Positions 28,698 through 39,367 are shown, counted from the stretch's first letter. The stretch: DNA of 64,000 bases from Rhodothermales bacterium (GCA_041391505.1 JAWKNW010000001.1:186001-250000); one strand, 5' to 3'. Numbers and translations are program-made. The notes: a model not told the origin generated them from the sequence alone.

Positions 28698-28985
28698 ATG
28701 GCAAGCATCAAACCGCTTGGCGATCGCGTTGTTGTCCGCCCCGAGCCCGCCGAAGAGAAAACCTCGAGCGGACTCTACATTCCTGACGCTGCGAAGGAAA
28801 AGCCCCAGCGGGGCACCATCGTCGCTGTAGGACCGGGGCGCGTCGAGAACGGCACCAAGATCGACATGACCGTCAAGAAGGCCGACATCGTGCTGTACGG
28901 CAAATACGCCGGCACCGAAATCACGATCGGCGGCGAAGAGCTGCTGATCATGCGCGAGTCGGACATCCTCGGCATCGTCGACTGA
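28698..28985 (+). CDS. groES: Co-chaperonin GroES (Hsp10)
   Basis: 95 residues, ATG at 28698 after a GGAGG ribosome site. Typical sequence [20 protein letters not shown], the mobile loop [20 protein letters not shown], and [11 protein letters not shown]. It forms the heptameric lid of the GroEL chamber. It is cotranscribed with groEL, 65 bases downstream, under CIRCE control. Confidence 0.98.
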   Translation: MASIKPLGDRVVVRPEPAEEKTSSGLYIPDAAKEKPQRGTIVAVGPGRVENGTKIDMTVKKADIVLYGKYAGTEITIGGEELLIMRESDILGIVD

Positions 28986-29035
28986 TCCTGTCGCATCGGC
29001 CCCATCGGGGCTGTTTCGACCTATTGTACGTTTAG

Positions 29036-30691
<1,656 letters not shown>

Positions 30692-30781
30692 ACCCGATCG
30701 CCCGGCGATCGGGCCGTTCCGGGTACCGGTTTCAGGTTCGAGGATCTGAACACGCGCCGGAACGATGTCCGGACCGTTACC

Positions 30782-30815
30782 AGGCGGCGGAGCTTCGGCT
30801 CTGCCGCCTTTTTTT
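30782..30815 (+). terminator. Terminator of the groESL operon
   Basis: Stem AGGCGGC (30782-30788) with GCCGCCT (30803-30809), extended by partial inner pairing and a TTCG loop, followed by seven T. It ends two bases before the stop of the convergent thioesterase. Confidence 0.88.
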
Positions 30816-30816
30816 G

Positions 30817-31254
30817 TTAGCCGCGGTCGATGACGGCCAGCGTCAGCCGGCTGACGCATACGAGTCGGCCGGCCTCGTCGCGGATTTCGATATTCCAGAC
30901 CTGCGTCCGTTTGCCGAGATGAAGCGGGCGCGCCGTGCCGGCGACGATCCCGTCGCGCACGCTCCGGATGTGATTGGCGTTGATCTCCAGGCCGACGCAG
31001 ACCTGCCGTTCCCAATCGACGCACAGCGTGCCGGCCAGGCTGCCGACCGTTTCAGCGAGGACGACCGAGGCCCCGCCATGCAGGACGCCATGCGGCGTGT
31101 GGGTCCGATGATCGACCGGCATGGTCGCCACGAGATAGTCGTCGCCGACCTCCGTGCATACAATATCATGGTAACCGGGCATGGCGCCGTGTCCCAGCGC
31201 GTTGACCGCGTCGAGATCGACCGGCTTGTGCCAGATGGGTGCGGGATTGGGCAT
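30817..31254 (-). CDS. PaaI/hotdog-fold thioesterase
   Basis: 145 residues from the ATG at 31254 (MPNPAPIWHKPV); the open frame further upstream is repeat-derived. The fold signature HTPHGVLHGGASVVLAETVG is that of the PaaI and 1,4-dihydroxy-2-naphthoyl-CoA thioesterase group, with the catalytic acidic residue in AET. RPLHLGKRTQVWNIEIRDEAGRL is the closing strand pair. It hydrolyses an acyl-CoA thioester; the substrate is not determined by sequence. A likely role is in menaquinone synthesis or aromatic-acid turnover. Cytoplasmic. Confidence 0.88.
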   Translation of the reverse strand: MPNPAPIWHKPVDLDAVNALGHGAMPGYHDIVCTEVGDDYLVATMPVDHRTHTPHGVLHGGASVVLAETVGSLAGTLCVDWERQVCVGLEINANHIRSVRDGIVAGTARPLHLGKRTQVWNIEIRDEAGRLVCVSRLTLAVIDRG

Positions 31255-31455
31255 GGTGGGATGAGGGTGTGATGTTGGGGGGATGGGGGATGGGGGATGC
31301 TGGGTACGGGATTCGGGATTCGGGATGCAGGATGCAAGATGCAGGATGCTGGGATGCGGGATCACCGAGCAAGGCCAGGGTTTTTACATAAAACCCCTGC
31401 ATCCTGCATCCTGCATCCTCTCTCCAACATCCCCCTCTCCAACACCCCGCATCCT
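31255..31455. repeat. GGATGCA/TGCATCC repeats in divergent promoter region
   Basis: Left arm near 31321-31361 has tandem GGATGCA-like heptamers (GGATGCAGGATGCAAGATGC); right arm 31394-31422 has CTGCATCCTGCATCCTGCATC. A central small hairpin GGGTTTT/AAAACCC (31378-31396) sits in the loop. The whole can fold into a long cruciform between the thioesterase (-) and the sulfatase (+). The region contains no gene. Confidence 0.75.
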
Positions 31456-31552
31456 ATCAGAGCGCCCGAGAGCGACCTTCAATGAGGGTGTATCTCATGA
31501 TGCGTTTCGTATCTTCGGGCTCGACCATCTACTCGCCATTGTGAAGAGCCCC

Positions 31553-32950
31553 ATGAAACGTTTTTTTGTTCTTTTATGCAGCGCGCTTTGCCTCGCCGGC
31601 TGCGCACCGCGCACCGCGCCGACAACCGCCCCTCCGAACATCATCTTCATCCTGGTGGACGACCTGGGATACGGTGATCTGGGCGTATACGGGCAGCGGC
31701 GCATCCGCACACCGAACATCGACCGGATGGCCGGAGAGGGGATGCGGTTCACCCAGTTCTACGCCGGCTCCACCGTATGCGCCCCATCCCGCAGCGTGCT
31801 GATGACGGGCAAGCATCTGGGGCACAATGATATCCGCGGAAATCTGGAAGTGCAACCCATGGGGCAGACGCCGTTGCCCGGCTACAACGTGACCGTCGCC
31901 GAAATGCTGAGGCAGGCCGGCTATTCCACGGCCCTGATCGGCAAGTGGGGACTCGGCAGCGTTGGGTCGGAAGGCCACCCGAACCGGCAGGGTTTCGATT
32001 ATTTCTTTGGCTATCTGGGCCAGCGGCACGCGCACAACTACTATCCGGAATTCCTGTTCAGGAACGAGGATCGGGTGCCGCTCGACGGCAACCGCATCCC
32101 GGAGCCGAAGCGGCCTGACGGATCGGGCCAGGCTGCCGAGAAGGTCACGTACAGCCACGACCTGCTCGCGAAGGAAGCGCTCGACTACATCGATCAGCAC
32201 AAGGACGGACCCTTCTTCCTGTATCTCGCGCTCACCATCCCGCACGCCAACAATGAAGCGGGCAAGGAGGGCATGGAGGTGCCCGATCTGGGCGTTTACG
32301 AGGGCGAGTCCTGGCCGGCGCCGCAAAAAGGCCTCGCCGCCATGATTTCCCGGATGGACAGCGACATCGGCCGGCTCATGGCGCGGCTGCGGCAGAACGG
32401 CATCGACAACCGCACGCTCGTCATCTTCACCTCGGACAACGGTCCGCATGCCGAAGGCGGCAACGACCCCGCGTTTTTCGATTCCAACGGTCCGCTGCGG
32501 GGCATCAAACGCGATCTCTACGAGGGCGGCATCCGCGTGCCGATGATCGCACGCTGGCCGGGGAAGATCATGTCCGGCACCGTATCCGATCACATCGGGT
32601 ATTTCGGCGACGTGATCACGACATTCGCCGATCTGTCCGGCGCCATGCCGCCGGACTCGCTGGACAGCATCAGTTTCGTTCCCACGCTGCTCGGGACAGG
32701 CGTACAGGCCGAGCATCCTTATCTCTACTGGGAGTTTTTCGAGCAGGGGCCGCGACAGGCGGTCCGGTCCGGCCCGTGGAAAGCCCTGCGCGAACCCATG
32801 TTCACCGGGCCGGTCGAGCTGTACAATCTCGATGCCGACCCGGGGGAAACAACCGACCTGGCCGCGGCGCAGCCGGAACGGGTGGCGCAGCTGACGGCGA
32901 TGATGGACGAGGCGCATGTGGACCACCCGCTCTGGCAGCCCAGGCCCTGA
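31553..32950 (+). CDS. Lipoprotein sulfatase (type I, formylglycine-dependent)
   Basis: 465 residues from the ATG at 31553. Lipoprotein signal: MKRFFVLLCSALCLAGC. The sulfatase signature is STVCAPSRSVLMTGKH, in which Cys76 is converted to formylglycine. Metal ligands are in ILVDDLGYGDLG and FTSDNGPHAEGG. PGIRxP-like EGGIRVPMIARWPG confirms the arylsulfatase group. It removes sulfate esters, typically from sulfated polysaccharides, in the periplasm or at the surface. No adjacent glycosidase or maturase gene is present. Its terminator is shared with a convergent gene. Confidence 0.93.
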   Translation: MKRFFVLLCSALCLAGCAPRTAPTTAPPNIIFILVDDLGYGDLGVYGQRRIRTPNIDRMAGEGMRFTQFYAGSTVCAPSRSVLMTGKHLGHNDIRGNLEVQPMGQTPLPGYNVTVAEMLRQAGYSTALIGKWGLGSVGSEGHPNRQGFDYFFGYLGQRHAHNYYPEFLFRNEDRVPLDGNRIPEPKRPDGSGQAAEKVTYSHDLLAKEALDYIDQHKDGPFFLYLALTIPHANNEAGKEGMEVPDLGVYEGESWPAPQKGLAAMISRMDSDIGRLMARLRQNGIDNRTLVIFTSDNGPHAEGGNDPAFFDSNGPLRGIKRDLYEGGIRVPMIARWPGKIMSGTVSDHIGYFGDVITTFADLSGAMPPDSLDSISFVPTLLGTGVQAEHPYLYWEFFEQGPRQAVRSGPWKALREPMFTGPVELYNLDADPGETTDLAAAQPERVAQLTAMMDEAHVDHPLWQPRP

Positions 32951-32963
32951 CCGGACAAAACAG

Positions 32964-33000
32964 AACGGCCCGTACACGATGGCATGTACGGGCCGTTTTA
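32964..33000. terminator. Bidirectional terminator
   Basis: Thirteen-base stem AACGGCCCGTACA (32964-32976) with TGTACGGGCCGTT (32985-32997), flanked by A-rich and T-rich tails (AAAACAG and TTTTAAAAC). It sits between the sulfatase and the convergent helix-hairpin-helix gene. Confidence 0.88.
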
Positions 33001-33019
33001 AAACAGAGCGGGCGGGCGA

Positions 33020-33424
33020 TCAGTAGTTGACCGCGCGGGGAAGACCTTTGGCCTGCTTGCACCAATCCGTCACAGCCGCCAGCGTCGGCAGCTGCCGGAC
33101 GAGCTTTTTGGCTGCGTTCACTTCCACCATCTTCGCATGAAGATTTTCGGGCTTGCGTGTGCCGAGTTCGACGACCGTATCGACACCCGCCGCTTCCAGC
33201 AGCTCCGAATACTCGCCGCCGATGCCCTTGATGCGCATGAGGTCGGAGTGATTGACGAAGCGCAGGACGCGCTTGTCGTCGATACCGCTCTTCGCGGCGA
33301 TCTCCTTGCGACCCGCCGGCGTGCTCCCTTTTTTGAGCAGCGCCTCGACGGAGCCCACGCCGGCTTTCTTCATTTTTTCAGCCAGCGTGTCGCCGATACC
33401 TTCAATGGTTGTCAATTTTGCCAT
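33020..33424 (-). CDS. DUF4332-type helix-hairpin-helix protein
   Basis: 134 residues. Two tandem helix-hairpin-helix units: LTTIEGIGDTLAEKMKKAGV with SVEALLKKGSTPAGRKEIA, and DLMRIKGIGGEYSELLEAAGV with TVVELGTRKPENLHAKMVEVN. This is the DUF4332 layout, related to the nucleic-acid-binding HhH2 motif. It has no catalytic domain and no signal. DNA or RNA binding is possible, as for other GIG-hairpin proteins, but not shown. A second protein with an HhH end is nearby (34410-34982). Confidence 0.88.
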   Translation of the reverse strand: MAKLTTIEGIGDTLAEKMKKAGVGSVEALLKKGSTPAGRKEIAAKSGIDDKRVLRFVNHSDLMRIKGIGGEYSELLEAAGVDTVVELGTRKPENLHAKMVEVNAAKKLVRQLPTLAAVTDWCKQAKGLPRAVNY

Positions 33425-33740
33425 AAATGCCTCCTATGCAATGTTGCACTCGATGTTGCAGAGATTCTCGGATCGGCTGTTGCTTGAACTATATCTCTTG
33501 ACGAGCCTGCCCGGTATGGGCGCAATTCGTTCTACGGTTGCGGATCCACTCGATACGGGGGAATAGCAACGATACAGCAGCCATTGTATGGGTCGCGCGC
33601 AAAAGTAAGTACTATTTGCGTGTGCATCAATCCCCTGTAGCGCTTCCAGGCCACCGGTGGCGAATAAACACCCGGCTGGAGCACCCTCGCCGCCCCTGCG
33701 CCGTCGCCATCCCGCCCATCCGTCGCTCCGCATTCCGTTT
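33425..33740. other. Divergent intergenic region of about 316 bases
   Basis: Non-coding stretch between the DUF4332 gene (-) and mscL (+). Nothing recognisable apart from the mscL promoter at its right end and a likely ribosome site GGAGGC just upstream of the DUF4332 start. Confidence 0.5.
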
Positions 33741-33771
33741 TTTGTTTTTTAACACGCCCATCCTATTTTTG
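33741..33771 (+). promoter_or_regulatory. Bacteroidota-type promoter of mscL
   Basis: TTTG (33741-33744), 19 bases, TATTTTTG (33764-33771). This equals the Bacteroidota primary sigma consensus TTTG-N19-TAnnTTTG at every specified position. It is 55 bases upstream of the mscL ATG. Confidence 0.7.
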
Positions 33772-33825
33772 CCGGCATATGGACCCACCACTGTCCACCT
33801 TTTTTCTCACTCACTCACCAAAGCA

Positions 33826-34257
33826 ATGCTCAAAGAGTTTAAAGAGTTTGCTGTCAAGGGCAATGTCGTCGACATGGCCGTCGGTATCATTATCGGCGCT
33901 GCGTTCGGCACGATCGTCCAGTCTCTCGTCAACGATGTCATCATGCCGCCCATCGGCCTGGCACTCGGTAACGTGGACTTCTCGAATCTATTCCTCGTAA
34001 TCAAAGAAGGGGCGACTGCGGGTCCGTACGCCTCGCTGGAGATTGCGAAGGAAGCCGGGGCGGTCAGCATCAACTACGGCGCGTTCATCAACACCGTCGT
34101 GAGCTTTCTGATCGTCGCGTTCTGCGTTTTCCTCCTCGTCAAATCGGTCAACAACTTCAAGAAGAAGGAAGAAGCGGCACCTGCGGCGCCGCCGGCTCCT
34201 TCGGCTGAAGAAAAGCTGCTTGGCGAAATCCGCGACCTGCTGCGGGCGCGCGCCTGA
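33826..34257 (+). CDS. mscL: Large-conductance mechanosensitive channel
   Basis: 143 residues from the ATG at 33826. The N-terminus [20 protein letters not shown] and the first helix [22 protein letters not shown] are characteristic, as is the second helix [22 protein letters not shown] with the charged NNFKKKEE motif. The periplasmic loop is somewhat longer than in E. coli. It forms a pentameric pore that opens under membrane tension to release solutes in osmotic downshock. Confidence 0.97.
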   Translation: MLKEFKEFAVKGNVVDMAVGIIIGAAFGTIVQSLVNDVIMPPIGLALGNVDFSNLFLVIKEGATAGPYASLEIAKEAGAVSINYGAFINTVVSFLIVAFCVFLLVKSVNNFKKKEEAAPAAPPAPSAEEKLLGEIRDLLRARA

Positions 34258-34280
34258 GCGACACCGCTATGGTTTGATGT

Positions 34281-34318
34281 AAAAAAGGCCTTCTCGGTAT
34301 TCGAGAAGGCCTTTTTTT
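34281..34318. terminator. Bidirectional terminator after mscL
   Basis: GGCCTTCTCG (34287-34296) pairs with CGAGAAGGCC (34302-34311); it is preceded by six A and followed by seven T. Confidence 0.92.
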
Positions 34319-34409
34319 CTACTGGGTTTATCTACTGACCTGCGACCGACGCCGTCCCCTGCAATGTACGCACGGCATACGTCCACTGAGCGACGCCCCC
34401 GGGCGGGCT

Positions 34410-34982
34410 TCAGATCGACTCGCCGTATTTCTCCTGGTGGAGCCGGCGCGCGCTTTCCGTCCAGCCGTCGCGCTGGATGCGTCCCGGGAAATAGTTCAGG
34501 TGCTCGCCCACGCGTTCCATCTCGATCTCGGAAAGCTGCGCGATCTGGCGATAGGTGGTGATCTCGATTTCGGCGAGGCGGCGTTCGATGTACGGCCCGA
34601 TGCCAAAGATCTTCTTCAAGTCATCCCGCTCCTGCACGACGGGCATCTGCTTGCTCGCGGCGCTCGACGGCTTGCGCATCACGGGTTCTTCCACCGGCGC
34701 GTGGGTCGACTGCAGCCGGGCCTCGGCGAGCGCCAGGCTTTGCTGGCATGCCTCCAGATCGCGCTGGGCCTTGAGCAGGGCGTCGTTGAGGACGGTGCTG
34801 CCGCCGGCGATCCCGTCGGTCGAGACGGCAGGGCGCACGGGGCGTTCGTATTTCACCTCTTTCATGGCCAGCTCCTGATAGGCATCGCCGCGGATGATGC
34901 CTCTCAGATACCAGCCGAGCACAATGCCCGCCACGAGTGACAGGGCGATCCAGAACAGGATCTGGCCGAACAAATAAACCAT
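34410..34982 (-). CDS. Membrane protein with C-terminal helix-hairpin-helix domain
   Basis: 190 residues. One membrane segment at the N-terminus (LFGQILFWIALSLVAGIVLGW), a polar linker with a short coiled coil (DALLKAQRDLEACQQSLALAEARL), and a C-terminal domain DDLKKIFGIGPYIERRLAEI followed by TYRQIAQLSEIEMERVGEHL and ending in WTESARRLHQEKYGE. That domain is common as a small fused module in Bacteroidota and related phyla, with a helix-hairpin-helix (FGIGPYxERRL). Its start overlaps the stop of the OmpA gene by one base, so the two proteins probably act together in the envelope. Confidence 0.85.
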   Translation of the reverse strand: MVYLFGQILFWIALSLVAGIVLGWYLRGIIRGDAYQELAMKEVKYERPVRPAVSTDGIAGGSTVLNDALLKAQRDLEACQQSLALAEARLQSTHAPVEEPVMRKPSSAASKQMPVVQERDDLKKIFGIGPYIERRLAEIEITTYRQIAQLSEIEMERVGEHLNYFPGRIQRDGWTESARRLHQEKYGESI

Positions 34983-36073
34983 TAGGAGCCTCCCTTTAAG
35001 CTGAATTCTACACGCCGATTTTTGATGCGTCCTTCCTGGGTGGTGTTGGTGGCGACGGGGCGGGTCGGACCATAGCCGATGGCCGTCAGCCGCGCCGGCG
35101 CGATCCCCTGCGAGATCAGGTAGTCGCGAACGGCATCCGCCCGGCTCTGGCTGAGGGCATTGTTCATGGCCACCGAGCCCAGGATGTCCGTATGGCCCTG
35201 GACCTCGATGTGCACGTCCTCGGCTTCGCCCAGGACGGCGGCCACGCGGTTGAGCAACTCTTTGGACGCCGGCACCAGTTCGGCGGTGTTGATCAGGAAT
35301 TGCACCCGGTGGCCGGCGAGCACGGCCTCGAGCCGTTGCCGCATCTGAATCACCGAAGCCGAAGCCGGCGCCGCGCCGGCATCGAGCACCCGCAGGTTGG
35401 TCTGGAGCGGCAGCACTTCGGCGAGGGCCGCGCGAGCGTCCTGCAGCACGACCGTTTCCTGCAGCGTCGTGGGCACGTCGCCGCGGAGTTCGACGGCGGT
35501 GGCGCTGACCCGCAGCGCGGGACGCAGCACCGCGCTGATGGATGGCAACATGGACAGCACGCCGTCGACCCAGGGTCCGGCCGTGCCGGCGTCGAGCACG
35601 GTTGCGTCCGTCACCGTGTGCCCTGGAAACGAGGATCGCGCCGCCTGCAGGAAACGGTCACGCGTTTCCGCATCGGGCAGGCGGCCCGTGAGCAGCAACT
35701 GCTGGTTGGCGGAGGAGGCCAACATGAAAATCATCTCCGCATCCGGGATACGCGAGGGAGGCATGGCGTTCGCCGCAGCCTCTTCGGATAGCGTGACTTC
35801 GAGGTTATTCTGCACGACGCGCACCGGGTATACCCCGACGAGCCCTTCCACACGCAGCTTTTCTTCCTCGGACGAAACCGGTCCTTCCAGCGTGGCGTCG
35901 CGCCCGGCGAACGAGACCTGCGCGATGGCGATGCCGGCGCGTCCCTGCTCGAGCCGCTGCCGGGTGCGGCGCAGGAGATCGGCCTCGATGTGCTCGGTTC
36001 GGAACGTGAGCGTCAGAAACTGAAGCAGGGCTAATGTAACCAGCGTGATGAGTATGGCCTTGCCGACTTGCAT
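34982..36073 (-). CDS. OmpA-family protein with BON-like repeats
   Basis: 363 residues. N-terminal membrane segment ILITLVTLALLQFLTLTF. Region 40-230 contains two or three BON-like modules (e.g. AGIAIAQVSFAGRDATLEG and LRVSATAVELRGDVPTTLQE, interleaved with a sorting-like strand). The C-terminal 110 residues are an OmpA peptidoglycan-binding domain: VQFLINTAELVPASKELLNR, IEVQGHTDILGSVAMNNALSQ (residues split here only by motif) with the key Asp in GHTD and Arg in GRIKNRRVEF. This resembles the layout of ArfA-like proteins. It anchors an inner-membrane-tethered protein to peptidoglycan. Coupled to the HhH protein. Confidence 0.88.
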   Translation of the reverse strand: MQVGKAILITLVTLALLQFLTLTFRTEHIEADLLRRTRQRLEQGRAGIAIAQVSFAGRDATLEGPVSSEEEKLRVEGLVGVYPVRVVQNNLEVTLSEEAAANAMPPSRIPDAEMIFMLASSANQQLLLTGRLPDAETRDRFLQAARSSFPGHTVTDATVLDAGTAGPWVDGVLSMLPSISAVLRPALRVSATAVELRGDVPTTLQETVVLQDARAALAEVLPLQTNLRVLDAGAAPASASVIQMRQRLEAVLAGHRVQFLINTAELVPASKELLNRVAAVLGEAEDVHIEVQGHTDILGSVAMNNALSQSRADAVRDYLISQGIAPARLTAIGYGPTRPVATNTTQEGRIKNRRVEFSLKGGS

Positions 36074-36140
36074 GTCAGAACGAGTAAAGGTACAAGAGGA
36101 CGGTTCCGTGTCCGGGGGTGTTAATGTATCGCATAAACGG

Positions 36141-36863
36141 TCATTCCCGCAACGAATACAACAGTTCGAAGGCCCACTCGCGGTTCTGCCAGTCCGAGAC
36201 CAGCACCGGCTGATCGGCGTTCTTTTTCGCCGAGGTCAGTCCGCCGCAGTACGTCAGAACGGCCCGGGCGCGTCCGCCGAGCCGGACGCCGGCGCCGGCG
36301 CGCAGCGCCACGCCCAAGCGATTGAGCTGTTCGGCCACCGCGTCGTCGCGCCGGGACCGCGCGGAAGCGGGTGTGTCCGTGCGCGATTCCTTGCGGGCGG
36401 CGACGAGCAGGCTGGCCTCCGGGCCGGCGGTCAGGAAGAGCGGTGAATCGCCGAGATCGAGCCGGAGCCAGAGCGGGATGGACACGTAGTGCTGCTTGAT
36501 CGTGAAGGTGCCGGAAAAGGTCTGCATGGATTCGCTTACCTCGAACGTCCAGGCGATCCGCCCGGCCTGGCGGTTGTACCGCAGCCCGCCGCCGAGGTGG
36601 AGCCGCCTGCCCAGCGGCCCCTCGATGCGCGACAGCGGCGCCTCGCCAAAGACGAGCAGGGTGGGAAAAACGAGCCCTTCATCCGACCACTGCGGCAGCG
36701 GCGCATCGAGCACCAGCTGCTGGTAGGATGCGCCGGCGCCGACACCCCAGCGAAACGGCTGGGCCGGCAGTACCCGCGCGGGCGCGAGGACGGCGATGAG
36801 CAGCAACAGGCCGGCGAACCGGCGAATGGACGTACGGGACACGATCAGGGGTTGAGAAGGCAT
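36141..36863 (-). CDS. Outer-membrane beta-barrel protein, PorT-like
   Basis: 240 residues from the ATG at 36863 ([16 protein letters not shown]), which gives a clean signal peptide ([17 protein letters not shown]); an upstream ATG exists at 36890. The mature part alternates hydrophobic residues as in an eight-stranded barrel: [48 protein letters not shown] with [14 protein letters not shown]. The IPLxLR strand is characteristic of porin-like PorT/outer membrane beta-barrel families of Bacteroidota. Function unknown. It ends 67 bases before the start region of the OmpA gene, on the same strand. Confidence 0.82.
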   Translation of the reverse strand: MPSQPLIVSRTSIRRFAGLLLLIAVLAPARVLPAQPFRWGVGAGASYQQLVLDAPLPQWSDEGLVFPTLLVFGEAPLSRIEGPLGRRLHLGGGLRYNRQAGRIAWTFEVSESMQTFSGTFTIKQHYVSIPLWLRLDLGDSPLFLTAGPEASLLVAARKESRTDTPASARSRRDDAVAEQLNRLGVALRAGAGVRLGGRARAVLTYCGGLTSAKKNADQPVLVSDWQNREWAFELLYSLRE

Positions 36864-37057
36864 GGATCCGGCATCGATGTGCGAACGCACGTAGGGCTAT
36901 TCATCCCGAAAAAGCGCGGTTGCCGAAGTTTTTTCGCAGAAATGCGCGGCAACGGACGAGTAGCATGTCTTGGGAATGGATTCTATCTTGGCGTGCCGCG
37001 CCGCGAAGCGTGACGCGCGGCTACCATACGCCCCACCGCTCACCCGGTTTACAACGC

Positions 37058-38551
37058 ATGAAATATATTCTCGCGCTCGATCAGGGCACCACCAGTTCTC
37101 GCGCCATTCTCTTCGGGCACGACGGCAAAATCCACGGCGTGGCGCAGCAGGAATTCGAGCAGCACTTCCCCCGCCCCGGCTGGGTCGAACACGATCCGAT
37201 GGAGATCTGGTCGTCCCAGCTCGCCGTCGCCCGGGACGTGCTCCGCAAAAACGGACTTACCGCGGCGGACATCGCCGGCATCGGCATCACCAACCAGCGC
37301 GAAACGACCGTCGTCTGGAATCGGGAAACCGGGAAGCCGGTGTTCAACGCCATCGTCTGGCAGGATCGGCGGACCGCCGGCTTTTGCGACGACCTGCGCA
37401 AGGCGGGCCACGTGGATCGCTTCCGGTCGCGCACCGGCCTCGTGCTCGACGCCTACTTCTCCGGCACCAAGGTCAACTGGATCCTGGACAACGTACCCGG
37501 CGCCCGCGAAATGGCGAACGCCGGCTCGCTCGCGTTCGGGACGATCGACAGCTGGCTGATCTGGAATCTTACCGGCGGCCGCCGCCACGTGACCGACGTC
37601 ACCAACGCCTCGCGCACGCTGATGTATGACATCCGGGCCGGCGTGTGGGACGACGAGCTGCTGCGCCTCCTGGACGTACCCCATGCGCTGCTGCCGGAAG
37701 TGTGCTCGTCGAGCGAGGTGTACGGCGAGACCGTCGCCGACCTCTTCGGCGCCCCCATCCCCATCGCGGGCATCGCCGGCGACCAGCAGGCCGCGCTGTT
37801 CGGCCAGATGTGCACGGAGCAGGGCATGGTGAAAAACACCTACGGCACAGGCTGCTTCATGCTGATGAACACCGGCACGGAAGCCGTCGATTCGAAAAAC
37901 AACCTGCTGACCACCGTCGCATGGAAGATCGGCGACCGCACGGAATACGCGCTGGAAGGCAGCATCTTCATCGCCGGCGCCGTGGTGCAGTGGTTACGCG
38001 ATGGCCTCGGGCTCTTCTCGTCGTCGGCCGAGGTGGAAGCGCTTGCAGCGCAGGTGGAGGACAACGGCGGCGTCTACCTCGTGCCGGCCTTTGCCGGCCT
38101 GGGCGCGCCGCACTGGGACCCCTACGCCCGCGGAACGATCACCGGCCTGACGCGAGGCAGCACGGCGTCGCATATCGCGCGCGCCGCGCTGGAAGGGATC
38201 GCCTACCAGGTGGGCGACGTGCTGTCCGCCATGGAGGCCGACTCCGGTCTGCGCCTCGCCGAACTCCGCGCCGACGGCGGTGCGGCCGCCAACGACATGC
38301 TGATGCAGTTCCAGGCGGATATCCTCGGCGTACCGGTCGTCCGCCCCACAGTGCTGGAGACCACGGCGCTAGGCGCCGCCTATCTCGCCGGCCTGGCGGT
38401 CGGCTACTGGGAAAGCGAAGCCGCGATCGCCGGTCAATGGCAGGTCGATCGCCGATTCACCCCCTCCATGCCGGCCGACCGTGTCGACCTGCTCAAACGC
38501 GGCTGGCAAAAAGCGCTGGACCGATCCAAAAACTGGGAAGCCCCCTCCTAA
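37058..38551 (+). CDS. glpK: Glycerol kinase
   Basis: 497 residues from the ATG at 37058. FGGY-kinase N-terminus [17 protein letters not shown], the glycerol-binding sequence [14 protein letters not shown], the [17 protein letters not shown] motif and the second-domain [20 protein letters not shown] with [10 protein letters not shown]. It phosphorylates glycerol to glycerol-3-phosphate using ATP. The aquaglyceroporin gene follows after 12 bases, so the two form a glycerol uptake operon. No glycerol-3-phosphate dehydrogenase is in the window. Confidence 0.97.
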   Translation: MKYILALDQGTTSSRAILFGHDGKIHGVAQQEFEQHFPRPGWVEHDPMEIWSSQLAVARDVLRKNGLTAADIAGIGITNQRETTVVWNRETGKPVFNAIVWQDRRTAGFCDDLRKAGHVDRFRSRTGLVLDAYFSGTKVNWILDNVPGAREMANAGSLAFGTIDSWLIWNLTGGRRHVTDVTNASRTLMYDIRAGVWDDELLRLLDVPHALLPEVCSSSEVYGETVADLFGAPIPIAGIAGDQQAALFGQMCTEQGMVKNTYGTGCFMLMNTGTEAVDSKNNLLTTVAWKIGDRTEYALEGSIFIAGAVVQWLRDGLGLFSSSAEVEALAAQVEDNGGVYLVPAFAGLGAPHWDPYARGTITGLTRGSTASHIARAALEGIAYQVGDVLSAMEADSGLRLAELRADGGAAANDMLMQFQADILGVPVVRPTVLETTALGAAYLAGLAVGYWESEAAIAGQWQVDRRFTPSMPADRVDLLKRGWQKALDRSKNWEAPS

Positions 38552-38563
38552 CCCTCCCCACCC

Positions 38564-39271
38564 ATGACACCATTTCTCGCGGAATTTATCGGCACCGCCA
38601 TGCTGCTCCTGCTCGGGGACGGCGTGGTCGCCAACGTGGTCCTCGCCCAGACGAAAGGGCATAACGCCGGCTGGATCGTCATCACGATCGGCTGGGGCAT
38701 GGCCGTTTTTACCGGCGTGTTCTGCGTCGCCACGTACAGCGGCGCGCACCTGAACCCGGCGGTGACCATCGGGCTCGCCGCCGCCAGCAATTTCCCGTGG
38801 GCCGACGTCCCCTATTACATCATCGCCCAGGTGCTCGGCGCGGCCTTTGGCTCGTTCCTGGTCTGGCTGATGTACCGGGACCACTTCGAGCGCACCGACG
38901 ACCCGGACGCCAAGCTGGCCGTCTTTTGCACCGCGCCGGCCATCCGGCACACCCGCAACAACCTGATCTCGGAGATCGTCGGCACCTTCGTGCTCGTCTT
39001 CGGCGTGCTGTACATGGTTCAGGCGGAAGTCGGCCTCGGTCCGCTCGACGCCCTGCCCGTGGCGCTCCTCGTGCTGGCGATCGGGCTCTCCCTCGGCGGC
39101 ACCACCGGATACGCCATCAACCCGGCGCGCGACCTCGGCCCCCGGATCATGCACGCGCTCCTTCCAATCTCCCGCAAGCGCGACAGCGACTGGGGATACG
39201 CCTGGATTCCGATCGCCGGCCCGATCCTCGGCGGCATCCTGGCCGCCGGCGTGTACTGGCTGTTCAGGTGA
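38564..39271 (+). CDS. glpF: Glycerol uptake facilitator (MIP family)
   Basis: 235 residues. Six hydrophobic segments and two half-helices with NPA motifs: SGAHLNPAVTIG and GYAINPARDLGPR. The Asp after the second NPAR (NPARD) is typical of glycerol facilitators rather than strict water channels. It forms a tetrameric channel in the inner membrane for glycerol entry. Operon with glpK; a strong inverted repeat follows. Confidence 0.95.
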   Translation: MTPFLAEFIGTAMLLLLGDGVVANVVLAQTKGHNAGWIVITIGWGMAVFTGVFCVATYSGAHLNPAVTIGLAAASNFPWADVPYYIIAQVLGAAFGSFLVWLMYRDHFERTDDPDAKLAVFCTAPAIRHTRNNLISEIVGTFVLVFGVLYMVQAEVGLGPLDALPVALLVLAIGLSLGGTTGYAINPARDLGPRIMHALLPISRKRDSDWGYAWIPIAGPILGGILAAGVYWLFR

Positions 39272-39276
39272 GGGAG

Positions 39277-39343
39277 GGTTCAAGGTTTGAGGTTCAAGGT
39301 TTAAGGAAAACGTCCTTGATCCTTGATCCTCAAACCTTGAACC
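39277..39343. repeat. GGTTCAAG inverted repeat between convergent genes
   Basis: Left arm 39277-39306 (four units of type GGTTCAA/GGTTTGA) and right arm 39314-39343 (their complement) form a stem in which about 27 of 30 positions pair, with a 7-base loop. It is the best-preserved copy of this intergenic family. It probably terminates both glpF and the ligase gene. Confidence 0.85.
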
Positions 39344-39367
39344 AACTGCGGGTGTCGCGAAATGCCG

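Noticed and set aside
30693..30713. Main groEL terminator
   Set aside because: It is a short hairpin without a T-run; the hairpin with seven T at 30782-30815 fits better.
31255..31455. CRISPR array
   Set aside because: Repeat unit is about 7 bases without unique spacers, and no cas gene is near.
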